Shown here one piece after another: positions 43,988 to 52,860 of a stretch of 64,000 nucleotides of DNA. The stretch lies in contig OY969772.1 of the NCBI GenBank assembly GCA_963702935.1, positions 1,178,001 to 1,242,000 on the forward strand, written 5' to 3'. A program made the position numbers and the translations under genes. Each line of letters starts with the position of its first letter. The stretch's first letter is position 1. Below the pieces are notes generated by a model. The model saw only the letters and a program-made list of their open reading frames with translations, made no database searches and had not been told where the DNA came from. This DNA comes from DAOTWA01 sp963702935 (GTDB lineage: Bacteria > Chloroflexota > Anaerolineae > Anaerolineales > Anaerolineaceae).

Positions 43988-44778
43988 AAGCGCTCATCTT
44001 CGACTGTGATGGTGTGCTGGCCGATACGGAGCGTTACGGCCACCTGCCGGCTTTCAACCAGACCTTCCGTGAGTTTGGGCTGCCGGTACAATGGTCGGAG
44101 GAAGAGTACGGTATCAAGCTCAAGATCGCCGGCGGGAAAGAGCGCATGGCCAGCATGTTGACGCCGGAGTTCGTGGCGCAGGCCGGCCTGCCGAGCGACG
44201 CCGATGCGCAAAAGAATCTGATCGCCGATTGGCACAAGCGCAAGACGGAGCTCTACAAACAGATGACGCGCGAGGGGCGCCTGCCGGGGCGCCCGGGCGT
44301 TCGCCGGGTGGTGCAGGAAGCCCAGGATGCGGGCTGGAAGCTGGCCGTCGCCTCCACCTCGGCGGAAGAATCGGTGCAGGCCGTGCTGGAGTACGTGGTG
44401 GGCAAGGAGCTGGCCGCCCATTTCCTGGTGCTGGCCGGCGACGTGGTCCCCAAGAAAAAACCCGCACCGGATATCTACCTGTTGACCCTGCAGAAGCTGG
44501 GGGCATCGCCGGATGAAAGCCTGATCGTCGAAGACTCGCGCAACGGCCTGCTGGCTGCTGTGGCAGCCGGGGTGCGCTGTGTGGTCACCTTGAGCAGCTA
44601 TACGTGGGAAGAGGACATGCAGGAAGCCCTTCTGGTGGTAAGCGACCTGGGAGAGCCAGGCGAACCAATGCAGATCGTCGCAAATCGCAGCAAAGCCCGG
44701 CCAGGCGAATACGTCACCCTGAGCGATCTGAATGCCTGCCTGGAAAGTCAGATGACAAAGGAGAGCGCCAATGAGTAA
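43984..44778 (+). CDS. HAD-superfamily phosphatase (CbbY/beta-phosphoglucomutase-like)
   Basis: The 264-residue HAD protein has motif I DCDGVLADTE (D8, D10), motif II in VASTS, the lysine in KKKPAPDIY and motif IV VEDSRNG. It hydrolyses or isomerises a sugar phosphate. Start and stop overlap both neighbours (ATGA with the aldolase, 8 nt with dhaL), so translation is coupled. A C-terminal extension of about 30 residues is unusual. Confidence 0.85.
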   Translation: MKALIFDCDGVLADTERYGHLPAFNQTFREFGLPVQWSEEEYGIKLKIAGGKERMASMLTPEFVAQAGLPSDADAQKNLIADWHKRKTELYKQMTREGRLPGRPGVRRVVQEAQDAGWKLAVASTSAEESVQAVLEYVVGKELAAHFLVLAGDVVPKKKPAPDIYLLTLQKLGASPDESLIVEDSRNGLLAAVAAGVRCVVTLSSYTWEEDMQEALLVVSDLGEPGEPMQIVANRSKARPGEYVTLSDLNACLESQMTKESANE

Positions 44779-45394
44779 GGATGCTGAGTTTGTGGTTCAG
44801 GTGATCGCCAAGACCGTCCTGGAAAACGAGAGTTACTTTAGCGAGCTGGACGGCGTCGTGGGCGACGGCGATTTCGGCTATTCCATCGCGCGCGGCTTCG
44901 AGAAGGTGCTGCAGGAATGGGACAACATGGACCACAGCCTTCCGGGCAATTTCCTGAAGAAGGTCTCCTCGGTGATCGTCAGCGCCGTCGGCGGCGTCTC
45001 CGGCACGATCTGGGGGACGGCTTTCCTGCGCGCCGGCATGGTGCTGGGCGTCAAGGCCGAGATCACCCGCGAAGACGTGATCGCCATGTTCCGCTCCGCC
45101 ATCGAGGGCATCAAGAAGCGCGGGCAAGCCGATTTGGGAGACAAGACCCTGTTGGACGCCCTGGTGCCGGCGGTCGATGCGTTGGAGCAGGCTTTCAAGG
45201 CGGACAAGGAGACGACCGTGGCTTTGGATGAGGCGGCGGTGGTAGCCCGGGCCAGCGCCGAAGCTACGCGTCCCATGCTCGCCAAGCGCGGCAGAGCCGC
45301 TTACACAGGTGAACGCAGCATCGGCACGTTGGACGCCGGCGCTGTTGCCATGGCAGTATTGTTCGAAGCAGTCAGCAAGGCATGGAAAGAATAA
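44771..45394 (+). CDS. dhaL: Dihydroxyacetone kinase subunit L (DhaL)
   Basis: The 207-residue nucleotide-binding subunit. The Mg-ADP motif is VGDGDFGYS (residues 30-38; the common form is GDGDHG), followed by SAVGGVSGTIWGT and KTLLDAL, with the C-terminal GERSIGTLDAGA loop. DhaL phosphorylates the substrate held covalently on DhaK. No PTS DhaM gene is in the window, so ATP use or a partner elsewhere must be assumed. Confidence 0.9.
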   Translation: MSKDAEFVVQVIAKTVLENESYFSELDGVVGDGDFGYSIARGFEKVLQEWDNMDHSLPGNFLKKVSSVIVSAVGGVSGTIWGTAFLRAGMVLGVKAEITREDVIAMFRSAIEGIKKRGQADLGDKTLLDALVPAVDALEQAFKADKETTVALDEAAVVARASAEATRPMLAKRGRAAYTGERSIGTLDAGAVAMAVLFEAVSKAWKE

Positions 45395-45432
45395 CCCCCA
45401 TTTTTAGTCATTCAGCCTGAAAGGAGCTGAAA

Positions 45433-46429
45433 ATGAAGAAATTTGTCAATGACCCTAAGGATTTTGTACCTGAGATGTTGAAAGGGATTGCCCTGGCGAA
45501 CCCGAAAACGCTTAAATATATCCCAGAATACAACCTGATCATGCGGGCCGACATCCCCAAGGATGACAAGGTCTCCATCATGCAGGGCTCCGGCTCCGGG
45601 CACGAGCCGGCTCACGTGATGGTGGTTGGCCGAGGTATGCTGGATGCGGCTTGCCCGGGCAATGTCTTCGCTGCTCCCCCTGCTGACTTCGTTTATAACA
45701 CCACCAAATTGGTCGCCTCGAAAAAGGGCGTCCTGCACCTGTTGAACAACTATACCGGCGACACCATGTCCTTCGACATGGGGCGTGAGATGGCCGAGGC
45801 TGACGGCATCGAGGTCAAGACGGTGGTCATCAACGACGACGTGGCGGTCAAAGAACTCGCTGTACACGGTGGGTCGCCGCGGTGTGGCGGGCAACTTCTT
45901 CGTCATGAAGGCAGTGGGAGCCGCCTCGGAGCAGGGCGCCGGCCTGGACGAGCTGGAATCGCTGGGCAAGCGCGTGGTGGCCGTCACGCGCACCATGGGC
46001 ATGGCGCTGACCGGCTGCACCCCACCCGCCAAGGGCTCACCCATCTTTACCCTGGCCGATGACGAGATGGAAATGGGCATCGGCATTCACGGCGAGCCGG
46101 GCCGCAAGCGCGTCAAGATGACCAACGCCAACGCCATCGTGGACGAGCTGTTGGAGGCGGTGGCCAGCGACCTGCCCTACAAGGCGGGCGACGAGGTGGC
46201 CCTGATGATCAACGGCATGGGCGGCACGCCCATCTCCGAGTTGTACCTGCTCTACGGCCACGCCCACGAGCAGATCGAGAAGCGCGGCATGAAGATCAAG
46301 CGCAATTACGTGGGCGAGTACTGCACCTCGCTGGAGATGGCCGGCTTCTCGCTGACCCTGGTGAAGCTGGATCCGGAGCTGGAAGAGCTGCTGGCTGCGC
46401 CGGCCGAGATCGCCATCCGCACCTTCTAA
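45433..46429 (+). CDS. dhaK: Dihydroxyacetone kinase subunit K (DhaK), one-base frameshift
   Basis: DhaK binds dihydroxyacetone or a related ketose such as erythrulose through a hemiaminal to histidine. The first frame carries MQGSGSGHEPAH; the second carries VGRRGVAGNFFVMKA, TLADDEMEMGIGIHGEPG (substrate histidine) and the normal C-terminus. One extra A at 45854-45855 (AAAGAACTCG instead of AAAGACTCG) causes the shift; removing it gives KDSLYTVGRRG. Length after repair is about 331 residues, as expected. Last gene of the operon, before a strong terminator. Confidence 0.9.
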
Positions 46430-46464
46430 ACCTGGGAATCCTTCCCTGAACGCTGTGTAGCGTG

Positions 46465-46507
46465 GAAAGAGCGGAGCAACACTACCCTGGCTCCGCTCTT
46501 TCTTTTC
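46465..46507 (+). terminator. Strong intrinsic terminator after dhaK
   Basis: GAAAGAGCGGAGC (46465-46477) and GCTCCGCTCTTTC (46490-46502) form a perfect 13-bp stem followed by TTTT. Confidence 0.9.
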
Positions 46508-46518
46508 CCGACCCTTAG

Positions 46519-46553
46519 CCTTGCGAAGGTTGGACGTAGAAACCTTCGCAAGG
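46519..46553. repeat. CCTTGCGAAGGTT palindromic repeat, copy 1
   Basis: CCTTGCGAAGGTT (46519-46531) and AACCTTCGCAAGG (46541-46553) are perfect complements with a 9-nt loop. A related copy lies at 52477-52507. Confidence 0.75.
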
Positions 46554-46609
46554 CGTGGCCTGCTTCCCAAAATCAGTTGTATTTTCTCTCAATTCGTTGT
46601 ACACTAGAC

Positions 46610-46760
46610 TTGACAGGGGTGTGATTCGATCAAGGTTATTTTCTGGATAGCTATTATCTCTCTAGGCTGCCGAATCTGCTTATCGAGGCAGCGGAACCCC
46701 GCGCAGGCCCCCACGGTCACCCCTGGCTGTGGGGGCCCTCCCCATTAAAACCGGGCTTTC
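46610..46760 (+). other. Gene-free stretch with two strong hairpins, possible small RNA
   Basis: No ORF is convincing between 46430 and 46936. TTGACA stands at 46610. GCTGCC/GGCAGC (46668-46692) and GGCCCCCAC/GTGGGGGCC (46706-46737) form stable stems, followed by CCCATTAAAACCGGG. No known RNA family is recognised. Confidence 0.3.
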
Positions 46761-46783
46761 TTCTATAAGCTTATTCATTGCCC

Positions 46784-46830
46784 TTGACAAACACTTGAAA
46801 ACTGCCGATAATATAGAACAAATATTCTAT
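46784..46830 (+). promoter_or_regulatory. Promoter and palindromic operator of the LuxR-type gene
   Basis: TTGACA (46784-46789), 17-nt spacer, GATAAT (46807-46812). The inverted repeat ATAGAA-CAAATA-TTCTAT (46813-46830) covers the start site. GAAC-N4-TTC resembles Gram-positive LexA boxes only loosely. Confidence 0.65.
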
Positions 46831-46936
46831 TTATTCGAGCACGGGAATCCGGTTTTTCGATGATCCTTTGGCTTGCGCCGCCGCGCAGCCCCCTGCCTGG
46901 GATGGCTGCCGGCTTTCCCAATCAATAGAGGATGTG

Positions 46937-47431
46937 ATGACCCGCCTTCTGGTCTTTCCCAACTCCGCCGCCTGCATCCTGCTGGAAGACCCTGCCTCCC
47001 CCGACGAGCTGGTAGCCGCTATCAACGCCGGCGTTTATCCCCTGCCGCAGGGCCTGGGGGCCATTCCTCGCGCGGCCCCGCGGCGCAAGCCCCCTCGCCA
47101 GGCTTCCGCAGAGCGCGAGGGATGGTACGCCAGCCGCCAGGGCCAGGTGGTCATCGTCACGCCGGGCAGCGTGCGCCGGCCACTGCTCACCGTGCGCGAG
47201 CTGGAGGTGCTGCAAGCGCTGGCCGAGGGGCGCACCCTGCCCGAAATCAGCGCGCGCCTGAAGATCAGCTCGCGCACCGTGTCTGAATACATCAGCCACA
47301 TTAAGGGCAAGCTGGGGATGCGCACCCGCGAGCAGGCCGTGGCCTACGCCGTGACGCTGGGGTTGTGCAGCGTGCCGGAGGGGGGAAGGAAGAAGGATGA
47401 AGGAGGAGGGATGAAGCGACCAGGCTCCTGA
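46937..47431 (+). CDS. LuxR-type helix-turn-helix regulator
   Basis: A protein of 164 residues. The N-terminal half has no known receiver motif; the C-terminal GerE-type helix-turn-helix spans about residues 90-150 (LLTVRELEVLQALAEGRTLP, ISSRTVSEYISHIKGKLG). The last 16 residues (GGRKKDEGGGMKRPGS) are encoded by an AAGGATGAAGG-type repeat that has run into the gene's 3' end. The ATG at 46937 follows AGAGGA. Confidence 0.75.
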   Translation: MTRLLVFPNSAACILLEDPASPDELVAAINAGVYPLPQGLGAIPRAAPRRKPPRQASAEREGWYASRQGQVVIVTPGSVRRPLLTVRELEVLQALAEGRTLPEISARLKISSRTVSEYISHIKGKLGMRTREQAVAYAVTLGLCSVPEGGRKKDEGGGMKRPGS

Positions 47432-47466
47432 TCCCTGATTGCCTCATTGCCTGATCCCTTAATCCC
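47391..47466. repeat. AAGGATGAAGG and CCTGATCCCTGATTGCC repeats at a gene end
   Basis: GAAGGATGAAGGAGGAGGGATGA is followed by CCTGATCCCTGATTGCC and TCATTGCCTGATCCCTTAATCCC (47427-47466). Both word families recur to 61.1 kb. They overlap the 3' end of the LuxR-type gene and separate it from a convergent gene. Confidence 0.65.
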
Positions 47467-48187
47467 ACACCTGATACAGCCCCAAATTTCCTCCTTCGCC
47501 GTCCGAATAGAACGTCTCCGCGACCGTGAAGCCGGCTTCGGCGGCCAAACTGGCCAGCTCGGCTTCGCCGTACTGGTGCGCGTAGCGGATGCCCGGCGCC
47601 CCCTGCGCGCTGCCGTCTGCCTGGCGGCGCCAGTCCAGCAGGGCGTCTCCCTCGTCAACGTCTGCCTGGCGCAGGCCAACCGCCTCCCAGGGCAAGATGC
47701 GGGCCGCCAGGCGCGGGCTGTGGGTGAACTGCCATTCCGAGTGGATGAGCTGCCCGCCGGGGGCCAGCAAGCCGCGCGCCGCGCGCAGCACCCCCAGGCG
47801 CAGCTCGCGCCCCGGCAGGTGGTGCAGCACGGCAAAGGCCAGCACGAAGTCGTAGGCAGCCGGAGCGAGGCCGTCCGCCCAATGAGGGTCGGAGAGATCG
47901 GATTGGAGGAAAGCGACTCCGTGAGATAAGCCTCTGGCCTCTTCCAGCAGCCCCGCGCTGAAATCCAGCCCCAGGTAGCTCCCCTGGAAGCCCCGCTTCA
48001 GCAGGGCGCGCGCCAGCTCGCCGTTCCCGCAGCCCAGGTCCAGGATGCGCGCCTGCGGGGGCAAGCGCTCCAGGATGCGCTTCACCCCCGGCTGCAAGCG
48101 CTGGCGGGTGGCGGAAAACGGCCGGGCAAAATTCTGGTAAAATTGACGGTTAAGCTCTAAAAGGCGCAGGATGATGTTTTCATTCAT
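47459..48187 (-). CDS. Trm9/ALKBH8-like SAM-dependent methyltransferase
   Basis: A class I methyltransferase of 242 residues. Motif I is ILDLGCGNG (residues 48-56), followed by YLGLDFSAGLLEEA and VLAFAVLHHLP. The N-terminal FSATRQRLQPGVKRIL before motif I and AVLHH after it match the Trm9 group, which methylates carboxymethyluridine at tRNA wobble position 34. It is divergent from an Elp3-like gene that would make that substrate. A TATAAT on the minus strand (48201-48196) stands 8 nt before the ATG. Confidence 0.8.
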   Translation of the reverse strand: MNENIILRLLELNRQFYQNFARPFSATRQRLQPGVKRILERLPPQARILDLGCGNGELARALLKRGFQGSYLGLDFSAGLLEEARGLSHGVAFLQSDLSDPHWADGLAPAAYDFVLAFAVLHHLPGRELRLGVLRAARGLLAPGGQLIHSEWQFTHSPRLAARILPWEAVGLRQADVDEGDALLDWRRQADGSAQGAPGIRYAHQYGEAELASLAAEAGFTVAETFYSDGEGGNLGLYQVWD

Positions 48188-48219
48188 TAAAGGTAATTAT
48201 AATGGAAGTAATCTATAGT

Positions 48220-48273
48220 CAGGGATCAGGCAACCAGGGATCAGGGCCTGATTGCCTGGTTGCCTGATCCCTG
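48220..48273. repeat. Long GATCAGG-family palindrome between the methyltransferase and elp3
   Basis: CAGGGATCAGGCAACCAGG (48220-48238) and its perfect complement (48255-48273) form a 19-bp stem, with a further ATCAGG/CCTGAT pair inside. It ends 13 nt before the elp3 start. Confidence 0.85.
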
Positions 48274-48286
48274 GTCTTCTATCTTT

Positions 48287-49889
48287 ATGGACGCCCAAAC
48301 CTGGCTCGAAGCCCGAGACTATACCCCCGAAATGCTGGCCGCCGCCCGCGCCGCCCTGGAAGAAGTGCGCAAGGGCCGCGAGGTGTGGCAGGCCGTGCGC
48401 CGCTACCCGCTGCCCGGCGGCGGCTATCCGGCCAAACACGTGCTGATCGCCGTCTACAAGCAGCTCGTGGAGAGCGGCGAGTGGCCGGCCGACGCGGCCC
48501 TGCTGGAGCGCATCCGCATGAAGCCGGTGCGCACCCTCTCGGGCGTCACCACCGTCACCGTGCTGACCAAGCCCTATCCCTGCCCCGGCAAGTGCATTTT
48601 CTGCCCCACCGACGTGCGCATGCCCAAGAGCTACCTGCCCGACGAGCCCGGCGCGCGGCGTGGCTTGCAGCACCACTTCGACCCCTACGCCCAGGTGTGC
48701 TCGCGCATCCAGGCGCTGGAGGCCGTGGGCCACCCCACCGACAAGATCGAGCTGCTCATCCTGGGCGGCACGTGGAGCTCCTACCGCCACGATTACCAGG
48801 AATGGTTCATCCGGCGCTGCTTCGACGCCATGAACGGCGTCGATTCCCCCACCCTGGAAGAGGCCCAGCGCCTCAACGAGGGCGTAGAGCACCGCAACGT
48901 GGGCCTGGTGATCGAGACGCGCCCCGACGAGATCGACACGCGCGAGCTGGCGCGCCTGCGCCGCCTGGGAGTGACCAAGGTGCAGATGGGCGCGCAGAGC
49001 CTGGACGACTACGTCCTGGAGCTGAACCAGCGTGGCCACACCGTCGCCGACCTGCTGGCGGCTTGCGCCCGCCTGCGCGCCGCCGGCTTCAAGATCGTGC
49101 TGCACTGGATGCCGAATCTCGCTGGGCGCTACGCCGGATTCCGACCGCGCCGATTTCCTGCGCCTGTGGCAAGACTACTGCCCGGACGAGATCAAGATCT
49201 ACCCCACCCAACTGCTGGCCAACGCCGAGCTGTACGAATACTGGCAGCGCGGCGAGTACCGGCCTTACAGCCAGCAGGAGCTGGTGGAGCTGATCGCCGA
49301 CGTCAAGCCCTCCATCCCGCGCTACTGCCGCGTCAATCGCGTCATCCGCGACATCCCCTCCACCAACGTGGTAGCCGGCAACAAGTGCACCAGCCTGCGC
49401 CAGGAGGTGCACGAGGAGCTGGCCCGCCGCGGCACCCACTGCGAGTGTCTGCGCTGCCGCGAGGTGCGCCAGGAACAAGTCGACGTACATACCCTGCGCC
49501 TGGACGACCAGGTCTACGCCGCCGCGCACGCCGAGGAGCACTTCCTCTCCTTCGTGACCCCCGACGACCGCGTGGCCGGTTACCTGCGCCTGTCGCTGCC
49601 TTCGGGCCACACCCACCTGCGCGGCTTCGACGACCTGCAGGGCGCGGCCTTGTTGCGCGAGGTGCACGTCTACGGGCAGTCCCTGCCGGTGGGCGCCGAG
49701 AAAGCCGGCGCGGCCCAGCACATCGGCCTGGGCACCGCGCTGATCGAGCGCGCCGCCGGGCTGGCCGCCGAGCGCGGCTACACCCGCCTGGCGGTCATCG
49801 CCGCCGTGGGCACGCGCGCTTATTACCTGGCGCGCGGCTTCGAGCGGGGGGAGCTGTATCTGGTGAGGAAACTCGAGAGAAGAGAATAG
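48287..49889 (+). CDS. Elp3-like radical SAM tRNA carboxymethyluridine synthase (one-base frameshift)
   Basis: Radical SAM plus GNAT enzyme of about 533 residues after repair. The cluster motif is C99-x3-C103-x2-C106 (CPGKCIFC). The first frame ends near 49120; the second frame continues GATPDSDRADFLRLW, then YCRVNRVIRDIPS and the GNAT acetyl-CoA loop (HIGLGTALIERAAGLAAERG). One extra base at about 49120-49121 separates them. Elp3 adds a carboxymethyl group from acetyl-CoA to U34 of tRNA. The ATG at 48287 gives the natural N-terminus. Confidence 0.9.
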
Positions 49890-49894
49890 AGAGT

Positions 49895-49964
49895 AGGGAT
49901 CAGGCAATGAGGCAATCAGGTAACCAGGCGTCCTGATCGCCTGTTCCCTCATTGCCTGATCCCT
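49895..49964. repeat. GATCAGG-family palindrome between elp3 and mutS2
   Basis: AGGGATCAGGCAATGAGG (49895-49912) and its exact complement (49947-49964), 18 bp, with a second nested pair. It starts 6 nt after the elp3 stop. Confidence 0.85.
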
Positions 49965-50011
49965 CATTGCCTCTCCCACTCTCGGCTCTCGATTTTCGTC
50001 TCTCAATTCTA

Positions 50012-50020
50012 TGATACACT
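50012..50020 (+). promoter_or_regulatory. Extended -10 promoter of mutS2, leaderless
   Basis: TGATACACT: TGn then TACACT (50015-50020), 7 nt before the ATG at 50028. No ribosome site. Confidence 0.5.
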
Positions 50021-50027
50021 TTCCCCA

Positions 50028-52464
50028 ATGGACGAGAAGACCCTGACCACCCTCGAGTTTCCCAAGGTGCTGGAGCGCCTGGCGGCCTACGCTTCCTTCA
50101 GCGCCTCCGCCGGGCTGGCGCGCGCCCTGCGCCCCACCGCCTCCCTCGAAGAGGCCCAGGTGCGCCAGGCGCAGGTCAGCGAGGCGCGCCGCCTGCTGGA
50201 CGTCAACGCCGACGCCAGCGTGGGCGGCGCTCACGACGTGCGCCCCCAGGTGGACCTGGCGAGGCACGGCGGCGTGCTGCTGCCCGCCGACTTGCTGGAC
50301 GTCAAGACCACCCTGGTGGCGGCCCGCTCGCTGGCGCGCGTCCTCGAGCACGTCGCGGAGCAGTTCCCCCACCTGGCGGGGATGGCCGTCGCCCTGGCCC
50401 CGCCCGCCGGCCTGGTAGACGCCATCTCGCGCGCCATCTCGGAGCGCGGCGAAGTGATGGACTCCGCCTCCCCCGCCCTGGAGAAGATCCGCCGCGATTT
50501 GAAGACCGCCCACGAGCGCCTGCTCGCCAAGCTCGAACGCTTGATCAACGATCCCAAATCCGCGCCCATGCTGCAAGAGAACATCATCACCCAGCGCAAC
50601 GGGCGCTACGTCGTCCCCCTGCGCGCCGAGTTCAAGGGCCGCATCCGCTCCATCGTCCACGACCAATCCTCCTCCGGCGCGACCCTCTTCGTGGAGCCGC
50701 TGGCTGTGGTGGAGCTGAACAACCAGTGGACACGAGCTAGGCCTGGCCGAGCGCGACGAGGAGCGCCGCATCCTGGCCGAGCTTTCCCACCAGGTGGGCG
50801 CCCAGGCCGAGGCCCTCAACTGGCTGGTGGAATCCCTGGCCGAGCTGGATCTGGCCTTCATGCGCGCCAAATACGCCGAAGACCTGCGCGCCGCCGAGCC
50901 GCTGCTGCTGCCCTTCCGCGAGAGTAAGGGTGAGAAGGCGCATCCCGGCAGCGCCATCCGCCTGTACCAGGCGCGCCACCCGCTGCTGGAGCCTGCCACG
51001 GTGGTGCCCATCGACGTCGTTCTGGACGACGACACCTATTCGCTGGTCATCACCGGCCCCAACACGGGCGGCAAGACCGTCACGCTCAAGACGGTGGGGC
51101 TGTTCACCCTCATGGCCCAGTCCGGCCTGCACATCCCCGCCCAGTCCGGCTCGCAGCTCAGCGTGTTCGAGTCGGTCTACGCGGACATCGGCGACGAGCA
51201 GTCCATCGAGCAGTCCCTCTCCACTTTTTCGGGGCACATCACCAACATCGTGCGCATCCTCAAGCAAGCCGACAGCCGCTCCCTGGTGCTGCTGGACGAG
51301 CTGGGCGCCGGCACCGACCCGCAGGAAGGCGCCGCGCTGGCGCGCGCCATTCTGCTGAGCCTGCTGGAGCGGCGCGTCACCAACCTGGTGGCCACGCATT
51401 ACCCCGAGCTGAAGTCCTTCGCGCACACCACGCCCGGCGTGGTCAACGCCAGCGTGGAGTTCGACCTGCAAACGCTGCGCCCCACCTACCACCTGACCAT
51501 CGGCCTGCCGGGGCGCTCGAATGCCCTGGCCATCGCCGAGCGCCTGGGGTTGCCCGCCGAGATCGCCCAGGCGGCGCGCTCCACGCTCAACCCGGACGAC
51601 CTGCGCGCGGAAGACCTGCTGGACGAGATCCACCACCAGCGCGACCTGGCCCGCCAGGCGCGCGCCGCCGCCGATAAAGCCCAGCGCGAGACCGAAATGC
51701 ACCGCACGGAGCTGATCGCCCGCCTGGAAAAGATCGACGACGAGCGCCGCGCCGTGCTGGAGGCCGCCCACCGGGAAGCCGAAAAGGAAGTGGCGGAGCT
51801 CAAAGCCGAGCTGGAGGAGCTGCGCCGCACGCTGGCGCGCGCCCGCCAGCCGCTGGAAGCGCTCAAAGGGGTGGAAGAGAAGGTCGAGGAGCTGGAAGAG
51901 CAGGCGCAGCAGCCCGTGGAGCGGCGCAAAGTCGTCCGCTCGCGCGGCGCGCGCCCCAGGGGGCCGTTGCGCCTGGGCGAGAAAGTGCGCCTGCGCTCGC
52001 TGCAGGCCGAGGGTGTGGTGACCGGCCTGAGCGAGTCGGAGGTGGAAGTGCAGGTGGGGGTGTTGCGCGTGCGCGCGCGCCTCAGCGACGTGGAACGCCG
52101 CGTCCAGGAAGAAGAAGCCGAGCCGCTCGAAGTCCAGACTGCCGCCAGGCCCGCCCTGGCGCCGGCTCCCGCCGCGTCCGGCACATCCGGCACGTCCGGC
52201 GTGTCCTTCCACGCCTCGCCGGGTATGGAGCTGGACCTGCGCGGGCAGCGCGCGGACGACGCTCTACAGGCCGTGGAGCGCCACGTCGAGTCGGCTTTCC
52301 TGGCAGGGCTGCCCTTCGTGCGCATCATCCACGGCAAGGGCACCGGCCGGCTGCGGCAGGTAGTGCGCGAGGCGCTGAGCGCCTCCCCGCACGTATCTTC
52401 CTGGGAATCCGGCCAGGAGAACGAAGGCGGCGACGGCGTGACGATCGCCCACCTGGCGCAATGA
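50028..52464 (+). CDS. mutS2: MutS2 endonuclease / anti-recombinase (one-base frameshift)
   Basis: About 811 residues after repair. The N-terminal core and clamp give TLEFPKVLERLAAYASFSAS; the ATPase has Walker A GPNTGGKT near residue 344 and LVLLDELGAGTDPQEGAALA. A coiled-coil with KOW-like part follows, then the C-terminal Smr nuclease (MELDLRGQRADDAL, HGKGTGRLR). MutS2 resolves branched DNA and, in some bacteria, splits collided ribosomes. An extra A at about 50730 breaks the frame; repair gives NNQWHELGLAERDEER. Confidence 0.92.
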
Positions 52465-52476
52465 AATTCTGGTGAA

Positions 52477-52507
52477 GCCTCGCGAAGGTTGGCAATCTTC
52501 GCAAGGC
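52477..52507. repeat. CCTTGCGAAGGTT palindromic repeat, copy 2
   Basis: GCCTCGCGAAG (52477-52487) and CTTCGCAAGGC (52497-52507) pair with one mismatch. It follows the mutS2 stop by 12 nt and is followed by a GATCAGG-family fragment (52514-52539). Confidence 0.65.
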
Positions 52508-52544
52508 TCTCCCCCTGATCCCTGATTGCCTGTTCCCTTAAAAT

Positions 52545-52592
52545 AAAAAGGTCGGTAGTGATGGCCCACCCCAAAACACTATCGACCTTTTT
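52545..52592. terminator. Bidirectional intrinsic terminator after mutS2
   Basis: AAAAAGGTCGGTAGTG (52545-52560) and CACTATCGACCTTTTT (52577-52592) form 16 pairs with one G-U. A-run and T-run at the ends suit both strands. A second hairpin GCACGGA/TCCGTGC (52593-52616) follows. The AT-rich stretch 52620-52735 shows nothing recognisable. Confidence 0.85.
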
Positions 52593-52735
52593 GCACGGAT
52601 CCCCTATCGTCCGTGCAGCGGGTAGCTCCGTTAAAACGATATTCTAATTAATGCAACTTTAATGTAATCTATTTATACCACTTAATCATTGTATGAACCG
52701 CATCAAATTCTTTACAATTTCGCAAGGAGGGGAAT

Positions 52736-52860
52736 AAAGGATGAGGGATGAAGGATGAAGGATGAGGAAAACTGCTTTCCTCCGCCTTCATCCTTGTTCT
52801 TTCATCCTTGTTCTTTCATCCTTCATCCTTCCGCCTTCATCCTTCCGCCTTCATCCTTTC
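52736..52860. repeat. AAGGATGAAGG / CTTCATCCTT repeat cluster
   Basis: Several direct copies of CTTCATCCTT, spaced by GTTCTTT or CCGC, face inverted copies (GGGATGAAGGATGAAGGATG) upstream. The cluster runs into recN: the last recN codons (MERMKAEG, stop) lie in it. Confidence 0.8.

Noticed and set aside
49089..51035. 648-codon minus-strand frame over elp3 and mutS2
   Set aside because: It has no recognisable motifs and lies opposite two well-supported genes; high GC keeps the frame open.
52736..52860. CRISPR-like array at the CTTCATCCTT repeats
   Set aside because: Units are about 10 bp with short, similar spacers and inverted copies, not 25-40 bp repeats with unique spacers.
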